Below are positions 25,286 through 32,710 of a stretch of 64,000 nucleotides of DNA, one piece after another. A program made the translations under genes and the position numbers. Within the stretch, counting starts at the first letter, position 1; each line of letters begins with the position of its first letter. A model generated the notes under the pieces. It saw only the letters and a program-made list of their open reading frames with translations, was not told the DNA's origin and made no database searches. The stretch comes from Alcanivorax sp. S6407 (GTDB lineage: Bacteria > Pseudomonadota > Gammaproteobacteria > Pseudomonadales > Alcanivoracaceae), in assembly GCF_023016115.1 (NCBI RefSeq), contig NZ_JALKBH010000004.1:515563-579562 (forward strand). The letters are read 5' to 3'.

Positions 25286-26477
25286 ATTCGTACTGTTTGA
25301 TGAATCCCACGTTGAACTGTTCAACGCCGGAGAGTGATACCGCACCACCACGTGGCCGGTACCAGCTGTAGCGTTTGAAGTAGCGATTGAGATCTTCGGA
25401 TTTGAATACATAACCATGGCGGGCAAAGATTTCATTCCTTGCCAGCCTCAGCGTGCTTTTATCCAGACCATCAATATCTGCATAGGTGAGCTTGCGGCGA
25501 TGAGAGTCCGGCAGCAGGTAATCTTCACTGGTCATTGCATGCAGGCTCTGGCCACTGTTTTCCAGCACCCGCTCACGGCCTAACAGAAAAGCCACATTGG
25601 CCTGTTCCACCGCATTCAGTGAGACCTGTTTGCCCCTGGGCTCATACCAGGGCTGGCGGGAGAAGTGGCGACGCAGATCCGCAGAATTGAAGGTGTAACC
25701 GTGGCGGGCAAAGATTTCGTTGCGGGCCACGCGCAGGCCCTGGGCATCCAGGCTGCGCACATCGCTGTCGGACAGCACCCGTCGCGCGCTGTCGGCAATC
25801 AGATATTGCGACCCCCCGGCACTGCGTGACGCCGACGGGGCCTGACGAGAAGAGGGCGAGGGAGCCGGGCGGCTGCTGGCGCGAATGGCGGCCACCTGCC
25901 GCTGCCAACGGTCCCAGCCTTTCTCCACCGCGACCAGGCGATCTCTTCTGCCGGGATGAGTGGAGGATGCTCCGGCATTGAGCCCTTGCCAGAGTTGCTG
26001 GGCATCACCGAGGCTGGCGCCCATGGCGGCCAGCACAAACCCGGCATATTCATCCGCTTCCAGTTCCTTGGCTGGCTGACTGCCAAGGCCATCCAGGGTA
26101 TGGCCCTGCAAGTGATGACCCACTTCGTGGGCCACTACACCATACAACTTCCAGGTTTCTTCATCCCCACGCAGGCCATCCATCCAGTTGCGGTTGTAGA
26201 GCAGGTAACGTTGCCCATCCATGACGGTGGCGGCGGCATTGCCGACCCGGGGGGTTTCCAGGATCTGGAAGTTGGGTGTCAGGCCAGACAGCTGAATGAT
26301 GTTTTCGACGATGGCGAAGATCGCATCCGGGGTAAAACCATTTTGCGCCGGGTAGGCATCCAGCTCCTGCATCCCCACGTCCTGACAGCGCTCCATGCTG
26401 CACACCACATCCGCGTGACCTATCGACACCACACCGAGACTGAACAACAGCCACGCGGCTGCCCGTGAAAATTTCAT
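25284..26477 (-). CDS. Secreted HEXXH metalloprotease-like protein with two YARHG domains
   Basis: A 397-aa protein from ATG 26477 (MKFSRAAAWLLFSLGVVSIGHA, signal peptide), with GGGGGT upstream. The middle contains HEVGHHLQGH followed by ELEADEYAG, the zinc site and third-ligand region of M48-like peptidases. A Ser/Pro/Arg-rich linker leads to two YARHG domains, each with ARNEIFARHGYxF and a WYxPRG motif (roughly residues 235-300 and 325-395). YARHG is an extracytoplasmic domain of unclear role, perhaps peptidoglycan or peptide binding. The fusion suggests an envelope protease. Confidence 0.85.
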   Translation of the reverse strand: MKFSRAAAWLLFSLGVVSIGHADVVCSMERCQDVGMQELDAYPAQNGFTPDAIFAIVENIIQLSGLTPNFQILETPRVGNAAATVMDGQRYLLYNRNWMDGLRGDEETWKLYGVVAHEVGHHLQGHTLDGLGSQPAKELEADEYAGFVLAAMGASLGDAQQLWQGLNAGASSTHPGRRDRLVAVEKGWDRWQRQVAAIRASSRPAPSPSSRQAPSASRSAGGSQYLIADSARRVLSDSDVRSLDAQGLRVARNEIFARHGYTFNSADLRRHFSRQPWYEPRGKQVSLNAVEQANVAFLLGRERVLENSGQSLHAMTSEDYLLPDSHRRKLTYADIDGLDKSTLRLARNEIFARHGYVFKSEDLNRYFKRYSWYRPRGGAVSLSGVEQFNVGFIKQYE

Positions 26478-26524
26478 ACTGACCCCCAACGTCATTCCCG
26501 CAGGCAATATAGCGAGCCTTCCGG

Positions 26525-27112
26525 CTATTCGCTAGCGATCTGCAGCCACTCGTAATCCATCTGTCGTGCGGTTTTTTCGGCCAGCTCGCGGCTGTGCAGT
26601 TTCTCCACCAGATGCAGGCTCATATCGATGCCAGCGGAAATCCCTGCCGAGGTGATGCGGTTGCCATCTTCCACCCAGCGAATATTTTCCTGTACCTGCA
26701 ACGCCGGATAACGACGGTGCAGGTCGGGGAGATCTTCCCAGTGAGTGGTGACTTTCTCGTTACTCAACAGGCCTGCCTCGGCCAGCAGAAAGGCACCGGT
26801 GCACACTGAGGTCACCCAGCTGGCCTTTTCACCTGCACGGCGAATGGCTTCCAGCAGGGTGCGGTTGTTAAGGGCCCAGGTGTGCACGCCGCCGCTGACC
26901 AGCAGCACATCCAGTTTGGGATGATTGCCGAGGGTGAAGTGGCTATTCACCGAGAGACCACCACGGGCATTGACGGTCTGCCGCTCGCTGATCAGGCAGA
27001 CCGCCCAGGGCTTCTCCTCGCATAGCCGTGCAGCCGTGGCGAAAACTTCATAGGGGCCGGCGAAGTCGAGGACTTCCGCTTCATCGTAGATCACAATGCC
27101 GATCTGCCGCAT
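26525..27112 (-). CDS. DJ-1/PfpI family protein (isonitrile hydratase-like)
   Basis: A 195-aa protein from ATG 27112, with AGGAG six bases upstream. It has the DJ-1/PfpI fold with the nucleophile elbow VTSVCTGAFLLAEAGLL (conserved Cys) and a preceding acidic residue in YDEAEVLDFAGPYEVF. It lacks the AraC DNA-binding half that many homologues carry, so it is an enzyme-type member, similar to isonitrile hydratase (InhA). The actual substrate is unknown. It is followed in the same direction by nothing closely spaced, and preceded by the TfoX-N gene at 27 bases. Confidence 0.85.
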   Translation of the reverse strand: MRQIGIVIYDEAEVLDFAGPYEVFATAARLCEEKPWAVCLISERQTVNARGGLSVNSHFTLGNHPKLDVLLVSGGVHTWALNNRTLLEAIRRAGEKASWVTSVCTGAFLLAEAGLLSNEKVTTHWEDLPDLHRRYPALQVQENIRWVEDGNRITSAGISAGIDMSLHLVEKLHSRELAEKTARQMDYEWLQIASE

Positions 27113-27139
27113 TGGATACTCCTGCAACCGTCGGAGTGG

Positions 27140-27475
27140 TTATTTGGCAGGCAGGGTGCGAACGAAGTCGAAACAGCAGGCCAGCCAGCGTGTCATTTCA
27201 TCCTCTTCCGCCAGCACCGCGCTGTCCACCATGATCATGCCTTTCATGGCCCGGCCGGTGAAATCCATCTCGCTGGCCCCCGGCTCCCTCAACCATTGCT
27301 CATAGGCATCAGGGCCTACCCGTGCCAGCAGACGGTCGCCGAGAATACCGCAACACATGTTGCCGGCAATCATGAAACACAGCCCGCCAAACATCTTCTT
27401 TTCGTCTGGCAGAGCGCCACTGATGGCAACCAGTCCCTCACGCACCCGCTCTGCCAGGTCGCTATCGAAAGCCAC
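27140..27475 (-). CDS. TfoX/Sxy N-terminal domain protein
   Basis: A 111-aa protein starting at GTG 27475, three bases after the upstream MAPEG stop. It matches the TfoX_N family (FGGLCFMIAGNMCCGILGDRLLARV ... MDFTGRAMKGMIMV). Only the N-terminal domain of the competence regulator Sxy is present. Such stand-alone proteins are common, and their role is unknown. Tight spacing suggests co-transcription with the MAPEG gene. Confidence 0.88.
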   Translation of the reverse strand: MAFDSDLAERVREGLVAISGALPDEKKMFGGLCFMIAGNMCCGILGDRLLARVGPDAYEQWLREPGASEMDFTGRAMKGMIMVDSAVLAEEDEMTRWLACCFDFVRTLPAK

Positions 27476-27478
27476 GGA

Positions 27479-27904
27479 TCAGAACACTGCCCTGAGGGCA
27501 TTGAAGGTCAGACCGATCAGCGCCAGCGAAGACAGGAAGAACAACAGGAAGCGGACTTCGATCTTGTTGACCAGTGCCTGCAACAGCGAATGCACAATGC
27601 GGATGCCCACATAGGCCCAGGCCAGCACCAGGTTGATGCCTTCACCAAAGCCCAGCAAGGCCAGCGCCAGCACGATGGCGTAGAACACCGTGGGCTGTTC
27701 CATCAAATGATTATAGTTATCCGCCTTCCAGCGCACAGAGGCCGGCAGGGTATTCATCTGCTCGCCACGGGGCGCATTGGGGTCGGGCTTCATGTCCATG
27801 GCCATCATGGCCGGCAGGCGAGTCGCATACATCCATAGCCACATGACCATGGACCAGGCAACCAGTACAACGAGAGGGGTGAGAATGGGTGTCGAGATCA
27901 GCAA
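27479..27904 (-). CDS. MAPEG family membrane protein
   Basis: A 141-aa protein with four hydrophobic segments and the MAPEG features RGEQMNTLPASVRWKADNYN, HLMEQPTVFYA and AWAYVGIRIVHSLLQ. It starts with TTG 27904, with GGAG seven bases upstream. Family members are glutathione-dependent transferases or peroxidases, or are uncharacterised. The bacterial YecN-like members have no proven substrate. Confidence 0.88.
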   Translation of the reverse strand: MLISTPILTPLVVLVAWSMVMWLWMYATRLPAMMAMDMKPDPNAPRGEQMNTLPASVRWKADNYNHLMEQPTVFYAIVLALALLGFGEGINLVLAWAYVGIRIVHSLLQALVNKIEVRFLLFFLSSLALIGLTFNALRAVF

Positions 27905-27960
27905 GGGGAGGCTCCCGGGTAATAAATCGACTTCCGTTTATACCACCCCTTACTGGAACA

Positions 27961-27981
27961 AAGGAGCCTCTGAATTACTCC
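27961..27981. repeat. Solo hairpin motif GGAG-CCTCTGAATTA-CTCC
   Basis: AAGGAGCCTCTGAATTACTCC. It matches the terminal motif of the 266-bp element at 42095-42360 and the solo copy at 34218-34244. It lies between the MAPEG and AAA ATPase genes. Confidence 0.7.
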
Positions 27982-27991
27982 CCGTGACTTT

Positions 27992-29161
27992 TCAACCCAC
28001 TTCAGGCCATTGCCAGCGGGGAGCATCCAGCAGGCCCTGGCCCACCACCCGGGTCTCGCCCATTTCCTTGCTCAGTTCGGTATGGACACAATCCGGGTGC
28101 GCCTTGAGCGCCTCCACCAGCTCACTGGCATGGCTGACTACCCACAGCTGACTGTGCTGGCAGGCTTTCTCGATCAACCGGGCCAGGGCCGGTAACAGAT
28201 CCGGGTGCAGACTGTTCTCTGGTTCGTTGAGGACCATCATGGAAGGCGGACGCGGAGTCAGCAAGGCAGCGATCAACAGCAGGTAACGCAGCGTGCCATC
28301 AGACAGTTCTGCCGCAGTGAGCGGGCGCAGCAGACCATGCTGGTGGAACTCCAGCTTGAGGCGACCGTCGGGGAGCGGGGCAATCTCCAGTCGCGCCCCG
28401 GGAAAAGCATCCTCGATAGCCACATCCAGCCCACGGCTGTCGCCGATTTCGCGAATGGTCTGCAGGGCCGCGGCCAGATCATGGCCGTCATGATTGAGTA
28501 CCGGGGTACGGGTGCCGATCTGCACCTGGCGGGCCGGGGCATCGCGGTCAGTACGGAAATGATCATAGAAGCGCCAGCCGCGAATGCGCTCGCGCAGGGT
28601 CAGCACTTCCGGAGCACTGTTGGCATCGGCCACCTGGCTGAACAGGCTGTCGAAACTGTTGAGGTGGGCGGCAATCAGCTTCCAGCCGCTATCGCTGCGC
28701 ACCTTGACCATGGGCCCGCGGCGGTCCACCAGTACCGAGGCAGGGCGGAACACCTCACCGGACCAGATGATTTCCCGTTTGATCTCCGGGTCAAGATTGA
28801 AGGCGGTGGTACTGTCCGGCTTGGGCAGCCCCAGTTCGATCAGATAACCAAAGTCCTCACCAGTGAACCCCAGACGCAGGCGACGTTTTTCCTGGCGCGG
28901 GCCTCCCTGCACCGGCACCAGCCCACGGCGCATGGCCGTAGTGAGGGTTTCCGGGCCGGCCCAGAAGGTGGACTCCAGCCCCCCCTCACTGGCCAGTGCC
29001 GCAATCACATCATCCCTGGCCGTGGCCGCCAGCAGTCGCAACGAACGGTAGAGGTTGGATTTACCGCTGCCGTTGGCACCGGTCACCACATTCAGCGGCC
29101 CCAGCGGCACCACCAGATCCAGCGCCGAGCGGTAATTGCTGATGGCCAGAGTGTTAAGCAT
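27992..29161 (-). CDS. AAA (AAA_21/RecF-like) ATPase
   Basis: A 389-aa protein from ATG 29161 (MLNTLAISNYRSALDLVVPL). It has Walker A GANGSGKSNLYRS, an ABC-type signature region AAELSDGTLRYLLL, Walker B MMVLNEPENSLHPDL (Asn in place of the first Asp, as often in this family) and a late H-loop-like VVSHASEL. This is the SMC/RecF-type AAA_21 group, which includes OLD-like nucleases and stand-alone ATPases. No nuclease domain or toxin partner is adjacent, so a defence role is not supported. It is bounded by repeat elements. Confidence 0.85.
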   Translation of the reverse strand: MLNTLAISNYRSALDLVVPLGPLNVVTGANGSGKSNLYRSLRLLAATARDDVIAALASEGGLESTFWAGPETLTTAMRRGLVPVQGGPRQEKRRLRLGFTGEDFGYLIELGLPKPDSTTAFNLDPEIKREIIWSGEVFRPASVLVDRRGPMVKVRSDSGWKLIAAHLNSFDSLFSQVADANSAPEVLTLRERIRGWRFYDHFRTDRDAPARQVQIGTRTPVLNHDGHDLAAALQTIREIGDSRGLDVAIEDAFPGARLEIAPLPDGRLKLEFHQHGLLRPLTAAELSDGTLRYLLLIAALLTPRPPSMMVLNEPENSLHPDLLPALARLIEKACQHSQLWVVSHASELVEALKAHPDCVHTELSKEMGETRVVGQGLLDAPRWQWPEVG

Positions 29162-29180
29162 GACAGTCCCTTGTTTGAAA

Positions 29181-29298
29181 GCAGCTGCAAGCCTCAAGCT
29201 ACAAGCAAAACCCTGAAACCGTGAACGCGGGCACTGAGGTTATGTTCAAGAAGGCCCGATCCGCGCCTTGTAGCTTGCAGCTTGAGGCTTGAAGCTGA
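29181..29298. repeat. Inverted pair of CAAGCTN heptamer arrays (family C)
   Basis: Forward units at 29181-29208 read GCAGCTG, CAAGCCT, CAAGCTA, CAAGCAA. Opposite units at 29264-29298 read CGCCTTG, TAGCTTG, CAGCTTG, AGGCTTG, AAGCTGA. The spacer is 55 bases. Confidence 0.75.
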
Positions 29299-29403
29299 TT
29301 TATCGGTCAGTAATACGGCATCCGTGCCGGCTTTCAATACGTCGGTGGCGAACGGTGTTTCTCGCGGACGGGCGAGCGCTTTCAGATTAGCGTCAGGGCG
29401 TTA

Positions 29404-29826
29404 TCACGACAGGTACTGCTGCACAAAAAGACGCCATTGCAGCGCTTCCAGATCCAGCCACTCCCGGGCCGGGGCAGCCTGCTCCAGCATCAGGAAAGCC
29501 AACAGGGCGCCGGTACTGACAATTGCGGTGCACCAGAAAATCCCACTGAAGGGCTGCTTGCGGGTCTTGTGGCGGAACAGCGGGCGGGCGATCAGCGCAC
29601 CCGGCCAACCTCCGGCCAGCGACAATAGATGCAGGGTGTTTTCCGGAGTACGCGATCGCTGCTGCACCGCCGCACGTTTGTCGAGACCATATACCAGCAG
29701 GGTATAGAGGCTGAGCAACCCTGCCGCTGCCAGAAGGAAGGGGAAGAAAGTGTAGTCTTTCGCCAGCCAGTAAAGGCCGAGATAAAAAGCCACTGCGACA
29801 ACAACCGCGAGGAATACGTTTTTCAT
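29404..29826 (-). CDS. DUF1294 membrane protein
   Basis: A 140-aa protein from ATG 29826, with GAGGAC upstream. Two N-terminal membrane helices are followed by the DUF1294 core YGLDKRAAVQQRSRTPEN, LLSLAGGWPGALIARPLF and RHKTRKQPFSGIFW, and a last hydrophobic segment. Many homologues carry an N-terminal cold-shock domain, which this one lacks. The function is unknown. It follows rsmE by 8 bases, so it is probably co-transcribed. Confidence 0.85.
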   Translation of the reverse strand: MKNVFLAVVVAVAFYLGLYWLAKDYTFFPFLLAAAGLLSLYTLLVYGLDKRAAVQQRSRTPENTLHLLSLAGGWPGALIARPLFRHKTRKQPFSGIFWCTAIVSTGALLAFLMLEQAAPAREWLDLEALQWRLFVQQYLS

Positions 29827-29834
29827 TTCTGTCC

Positions 29835-30554
29835 TCATCCCAGCCAGGCCCATAGCGCAGCCAGCAAGGCCACCGGTGCTGTCTCTGCCCGCAGCACCCG
29901 CTCGCCCAGTGCGAAGGGAACAAACCCCGCGTCCCGCGCCGCACTCAATTCCTCATCCGAGAAGCCGCCTTCCGGGCCGGTCAGCAAGGCCAGTGAAGCA
30001 CCGCGCTCCAGTACTGCAGGATCGAACGGTTGCTCTCCAGGATGAGCAACCAGCCTGTGATCTGGTAGCTCACTGCCCAGCCAGTTTTTCAGGTTTTCCA
30101 CACCGCTTACCTGCGGAGGAATATTCAGCCCACACTGCTCACAGGCACTGATGGCAATCGCCTGCCACTGGGCCAGCTTCTTGTCCGCACGCTCGCCTTT
30201 CAGACGCACTTCACAACGCTCCGTATCCAGCACCACGATTTGCGCCGCGCCCATTTCGGTGGCTTTCTGAATGGCGTAATCCATCCGGTCACCCTTGATC
30301 ATGGGCAGGGCCACGGTGACCGCGAGTGGCGGAGTGCGGTTAACGTCGTTGAAGGACAACACCTCTACCGCCACCGCCTTCTTGCTGATGCTGTCGATGC
30401 GCGCCTGAAATTCACCGCCGCGACCATTGAACACCTCGATATCTTCCCCCGGCGCCATGCGCAGCACCTTGCCGATGTGATGGCTGGCAGCAGCCCCCAG
30501 TTCAGCCACCTGGCCGGCCTGAAAGTCCTGATCATCAAAAAAACGGCGTGACAT
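29835..30554 (-). CDS. rsmE: 16S rRNA m3U1498 methyltransferase
   Basis: A 239-aa SPOUT-class enzyme starting MSRRFFDDQDF. It has an N-terminal PUA-like region (HHIGKVLRMAPGEDIEVFNGRGGEF) and a C-terminal trefoil-knot SAM site (LALLTGPEGGFSDEEL ... ALGERVLRAETAPVALL). Also conserved are PMIKGDRMDYAIQKATEMG and AISACEQCGLN. It methylates U1498 in the decoding region of 16S rRNA. ATG 30554 is chosen because the upstream extension lacks family similarity. Confidence 0.95.
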   Translation of the reverse strand: MSRRFFDDQDFQAGQVAELGAAASHHIGKVLRMAPGEDIEVFNGRGGEFQARIDSISKKAVAVEVLSFNDVNRTPPLAVTVALPMIKGDRMDYAIQKATEMGAAQIVVLDTERCEVRLKGERADKKLAQWQAIAISACEQCGLNIPPQVSGVENLKNWLGSELPDHRLVAHPGEQPFDPAVLERGASLALLTGPEGGFSDEELSAARDAGFVPFALGERVLRAETAPVALLAALWAWLG

Positions 30555-30649
30555 GATTACTCCATCGCATGCGGGGTGTCGCGGCAAGGGCAAAAGGCTA
30601 CCATAGCCGGGCGCTGACGCCTTCGTTAATCCTGCTATGAGAAACACCC

Positions 30650-31636
30650 ATGGGTGAGATCCTGCATTCTTCCTTCCGTGCCCCCCTGTGGCTGCGCAAC
30701 CCCCACCTGCAAACCCTGTGGGGGCCGCTGGGCCGCACCCTGCCGGAAGTAGAGCGGCAACAGGAGCGACTGGAGCTGCCAGACGGGGATTACCTGTTGC
30801 TGGACTGGGCCGGCCCGGCACCCGAACCCGGCCAGCTCACCGTGATCCTGTTGCACGGCCTGTCCGGCTGCAGCGATTCCCACTACATGCGTGGCTTCCA
30901 GAAAACCTTCGCCGATGCCGGCATCCGTTCTGTGGCCATCAACAGCCGCGGCGCCAAACAGCCCAACGATACCGCGCTGTGTTACCACGCCGGGGAAACC
31001 GATGATGTGGATACGGTGATCGAACACGTTTTCCACCAGGACCCCACCGGCCACCGGCTGGCCATCGGCGTGTCGCTGGGTGGCAGCCGGCTACTCAACT
31101 GGCTGGCCCACCGCGACAGTGGCCGACTCACCGGGGTGGCGGCGGTATGCGCCCCACTGCGACTGGACCTGTGTGCCAACCGGCTGGACCGGGGCCTGTC
31201 ACGGATGTACCGCAAGCATCTGATCACTGAACTGCTGGCCAGCTTTGATCGCAAGAAGGCTCACCTGGACCAGGTCAACCCCCCCGAGGCCAAGCGTCTG
31301 TATCGGCTGAACATGACCGGTATCCGTTCCTTCTGGCGTTACGACGACCAGATCATCGCCCCCTTGTACGGCTTCCGCGGCGCCAGCCATTACTACGCAG
31401 AATGCTCAGCCGGCCCGCGTCTGTTGCAGATCCGCACTCCGACCCTGCTGCTACAAAACCGCGACGACCCCTTCATGACCCCGGCCACCCTGCCGAAGAA
31501 GGCCGAATTGGGCCCGGCGGTAACGCTGGAAATTAGTGAAAATGGCGGACATGTGGGCTTTATCGGCGGGGCGGACAATCGTTATTGGCTGGAGCAGAGA
31601 TTGCTGGCATTCGTGCAGGGCTACGGGTTTCGGTAG
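30650..31636 (+). CDS. YheT-type alpha/beta hydrolase
   Basis: A 328-aa protein with the YheT/ABHD1-3 layout: N-terminal RNPHLQTLWGPLGR, oxyanion region LLHGLSGCSDSHYMRG, nucleophile GVSLGGS, an acid in LLQNRDDPFM and late His in ENGGHVGFIGG. Bacterial members are esterases of unsettled substrate. It is divergent from rsmE by 95 bases. A 197-bp composite repeat follows. Confidence 0.88.
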   Translation: MGEILHSSFRAPLWLRNPHLQTLWGPLGRTLPEVERQQERLELPDGDYLLLDWAGPAPEPGQLTVILLHGLSGCSDSHYMRGFQKTFADAGIRSVAINSRGAKQPNDTALCYHAGETDDVDTVIEHVFHQDPTGHRLAIGVSLGGSRLLNWLAHRDSGRLTGVAAVCAPLRLDLCANRLDRGLSRMYRKHLITELLASFDRKKAHLDQVNPPEAKRLYRLNMTGIRSFWRYDDQIIAPLYGFRGASHYYAECSAGPRLLQIRTPTLLLQNRDDPFMTPATLPKKAELGPAVTLEISENGGHVGFIGGADNRYWLEQRLLAFVQGYGFR

Positions 31637-31655
31637 AGAGGCGGGAAAGGCTGGC

Positions 31656-31852
31656 TGTAGGAGCTTGCCTGCAAGCGATCCGAGCCCCGGCGAGGTAATA
31701 GTTTCGAGTTGCGAGAAGCGAGTTTCGAAAGGCAAAGACCCCGAACCCCAAACCTGGCTACCGGTTTTGGATTTTCGAAATCCGTTACTCGTCACTCGCT
31801 TCTGGAATCCTTACCTCGCCGAGGCTCGGATCGCTTGCAGGCAAGCTCCTAC
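31656..31852. repeat. Composite REP/heptamer element (197 bp)
   Basis: The order is left REP arm 31656-31695 (TGTAGGAGCTTGCCTGCAAG ... GGCGAGG); forward family B array 31705-31732 (CGAGTTG, CGAGAAG, CGAGTTT, CGAAAGG); about 43-base spacer; reverse array 31776-31803 (CGAAATC, CGTTACT, CGTCACT, CGCTTCT); right REP arm 31814-31852 ending CTCCTAC. The whole forms a nested inverted repeat between convergent genes. Confidence 0.8.
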
Positions 31853-31864
31853 GGGAGCTCCGAT

Positions 31865-32563
31865 TCAGCCGGCTTTCTCTTCTGCCGTTTCCGGCAACCC
31901 CAGCAACAACGACGTGGTGACATCCGCACCGCGATAGCGGGCGCGCATTTCTTCCAGATGCTCACGGGCCTCGCCGGTGAGGAAGGGCTCTTCCAGACAG
32001 ATCATCTGATAGATGCCATGACGCATAAGACGCTCATCCAGGGCTTCATCCCCCGCCGCATCCGGGCGCAAGCCGTGCACCAGTGACGCCCAGGACGACA
32101 TGATGATCCAGGTATTTACCATCAGCCCCTGTAGCTGCTCGTCATCCACTTCAATGATGCCGCTGTCACGCAGGGCGCCAAAGATTACCGCGCCGCGGTC
32201 CGTCACCGCCTGGACGAACGCCCGGTAACGCCGAGCCAGCTCCGGGTCCGCATGGAGCAGGTGGGACAGGTCCCGGTGGAAGAAACGGAACTGCCACATG
32301 GAAGCCAGCAGGCTTTCAAAGTAATACACCTTTACCCGCCAGTTCATGGCTTCCTGCGGGGCCTCCAGCGCCGTCAGCAACTGGGCCTGATAACGGTCGA
32401 ACAGGGCCGACACGATCACACCCTTGTTGCGATAGTGGTAATAGAGGTTCCCCGGGCTGATCCCCAGCGCCTCGGCAATGTGATTGGTGGTCACATTGCG
32501 CTCCCCCTGTTTGTTGAACAGGGCCAGGCTGGTATCGAGAATCTTCTGTTTTGTGCTGGTCAT
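31865..32563 (-). CDS. TetR-family transcriptional regulator
   Basis: A 232-aa protein with an N-terminal HTH (ILDTSLALFNKQGERNVTTNHIAEALGISPGNLYYHYRNKGVIV) and a helical ligand domain. It is divergent from the aldehyde dehydrogenase, with a perfect 16-bp palindrome (32606-32621) between the two starts. It therefore probably represses that gene and possibly its own. The ligand is unknown; an aldehyde or fatty acid/alcohol derivative would fit the neighbourhood, but this is an inference. Confidence 0.92.
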   Translation of the reverse strand: MTSTKQKILDTSLALFNKQGERNVTTNHIAEALGISPGNLYYHYRNKGVIVSALFDRYQAQLLTALEAPQEAMNWRVKVYYFESLLASMWQFRFFHRDLSHLLHADPELARRYRAFVQAVTDRGAVIFGALRDSGIIEVDDEQLQGLMVNTWIIMSSWASLVHGLRPDAAGDEALDERLMRHGIYQMICLEEPFLTGEAREHLEEMRARYRGADVTTSLLLGLPETAEEKAG

Positions 32564-32597
32564 TTCGGGACAACTGTTGTGTTTTTGCTACGCCGAG

Positions 32598-32625
32598 TTG
32601 ACTCCTAGAGTAATTACTCTAAAAA
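32598..32625 (+). promoter_or_regulatory. Aldehyde dehydrogenase promoter with embedded TetR operator
   Basis: A possible -35 TTGACT (32598-32603) and weak -10 TAAAAA (32620-32625) are 16 bases apart. The perfect palindrome TAGAGTAATTACTCTA (32606-32621) fills the spacer, so a bound repressor would block RNA polymerase. Confidence 0.6.
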
Positions 32626-32710
32626 TCATCAGCAAGGCTATTTTATGAGCAGGGTTGTTTGCGCCCGCCGGCCTATCTTACACAACAAACAAACTCGGGA
32701 GGCGAAGACC

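Noticed and set aside
27992-29161. Phage-defence system based on the AAA ATPase
   Set aside because: No nuclease domain, toxin or partner gene is adjacent; the neighbours are housekeeping or membrane genes.
32645-32710. Longer start for the aldehyde dehydrogenase
   Set aside because: The extension lacks family similarity and a ribosome site; ATG 32711 has GGAGG at the right distance.
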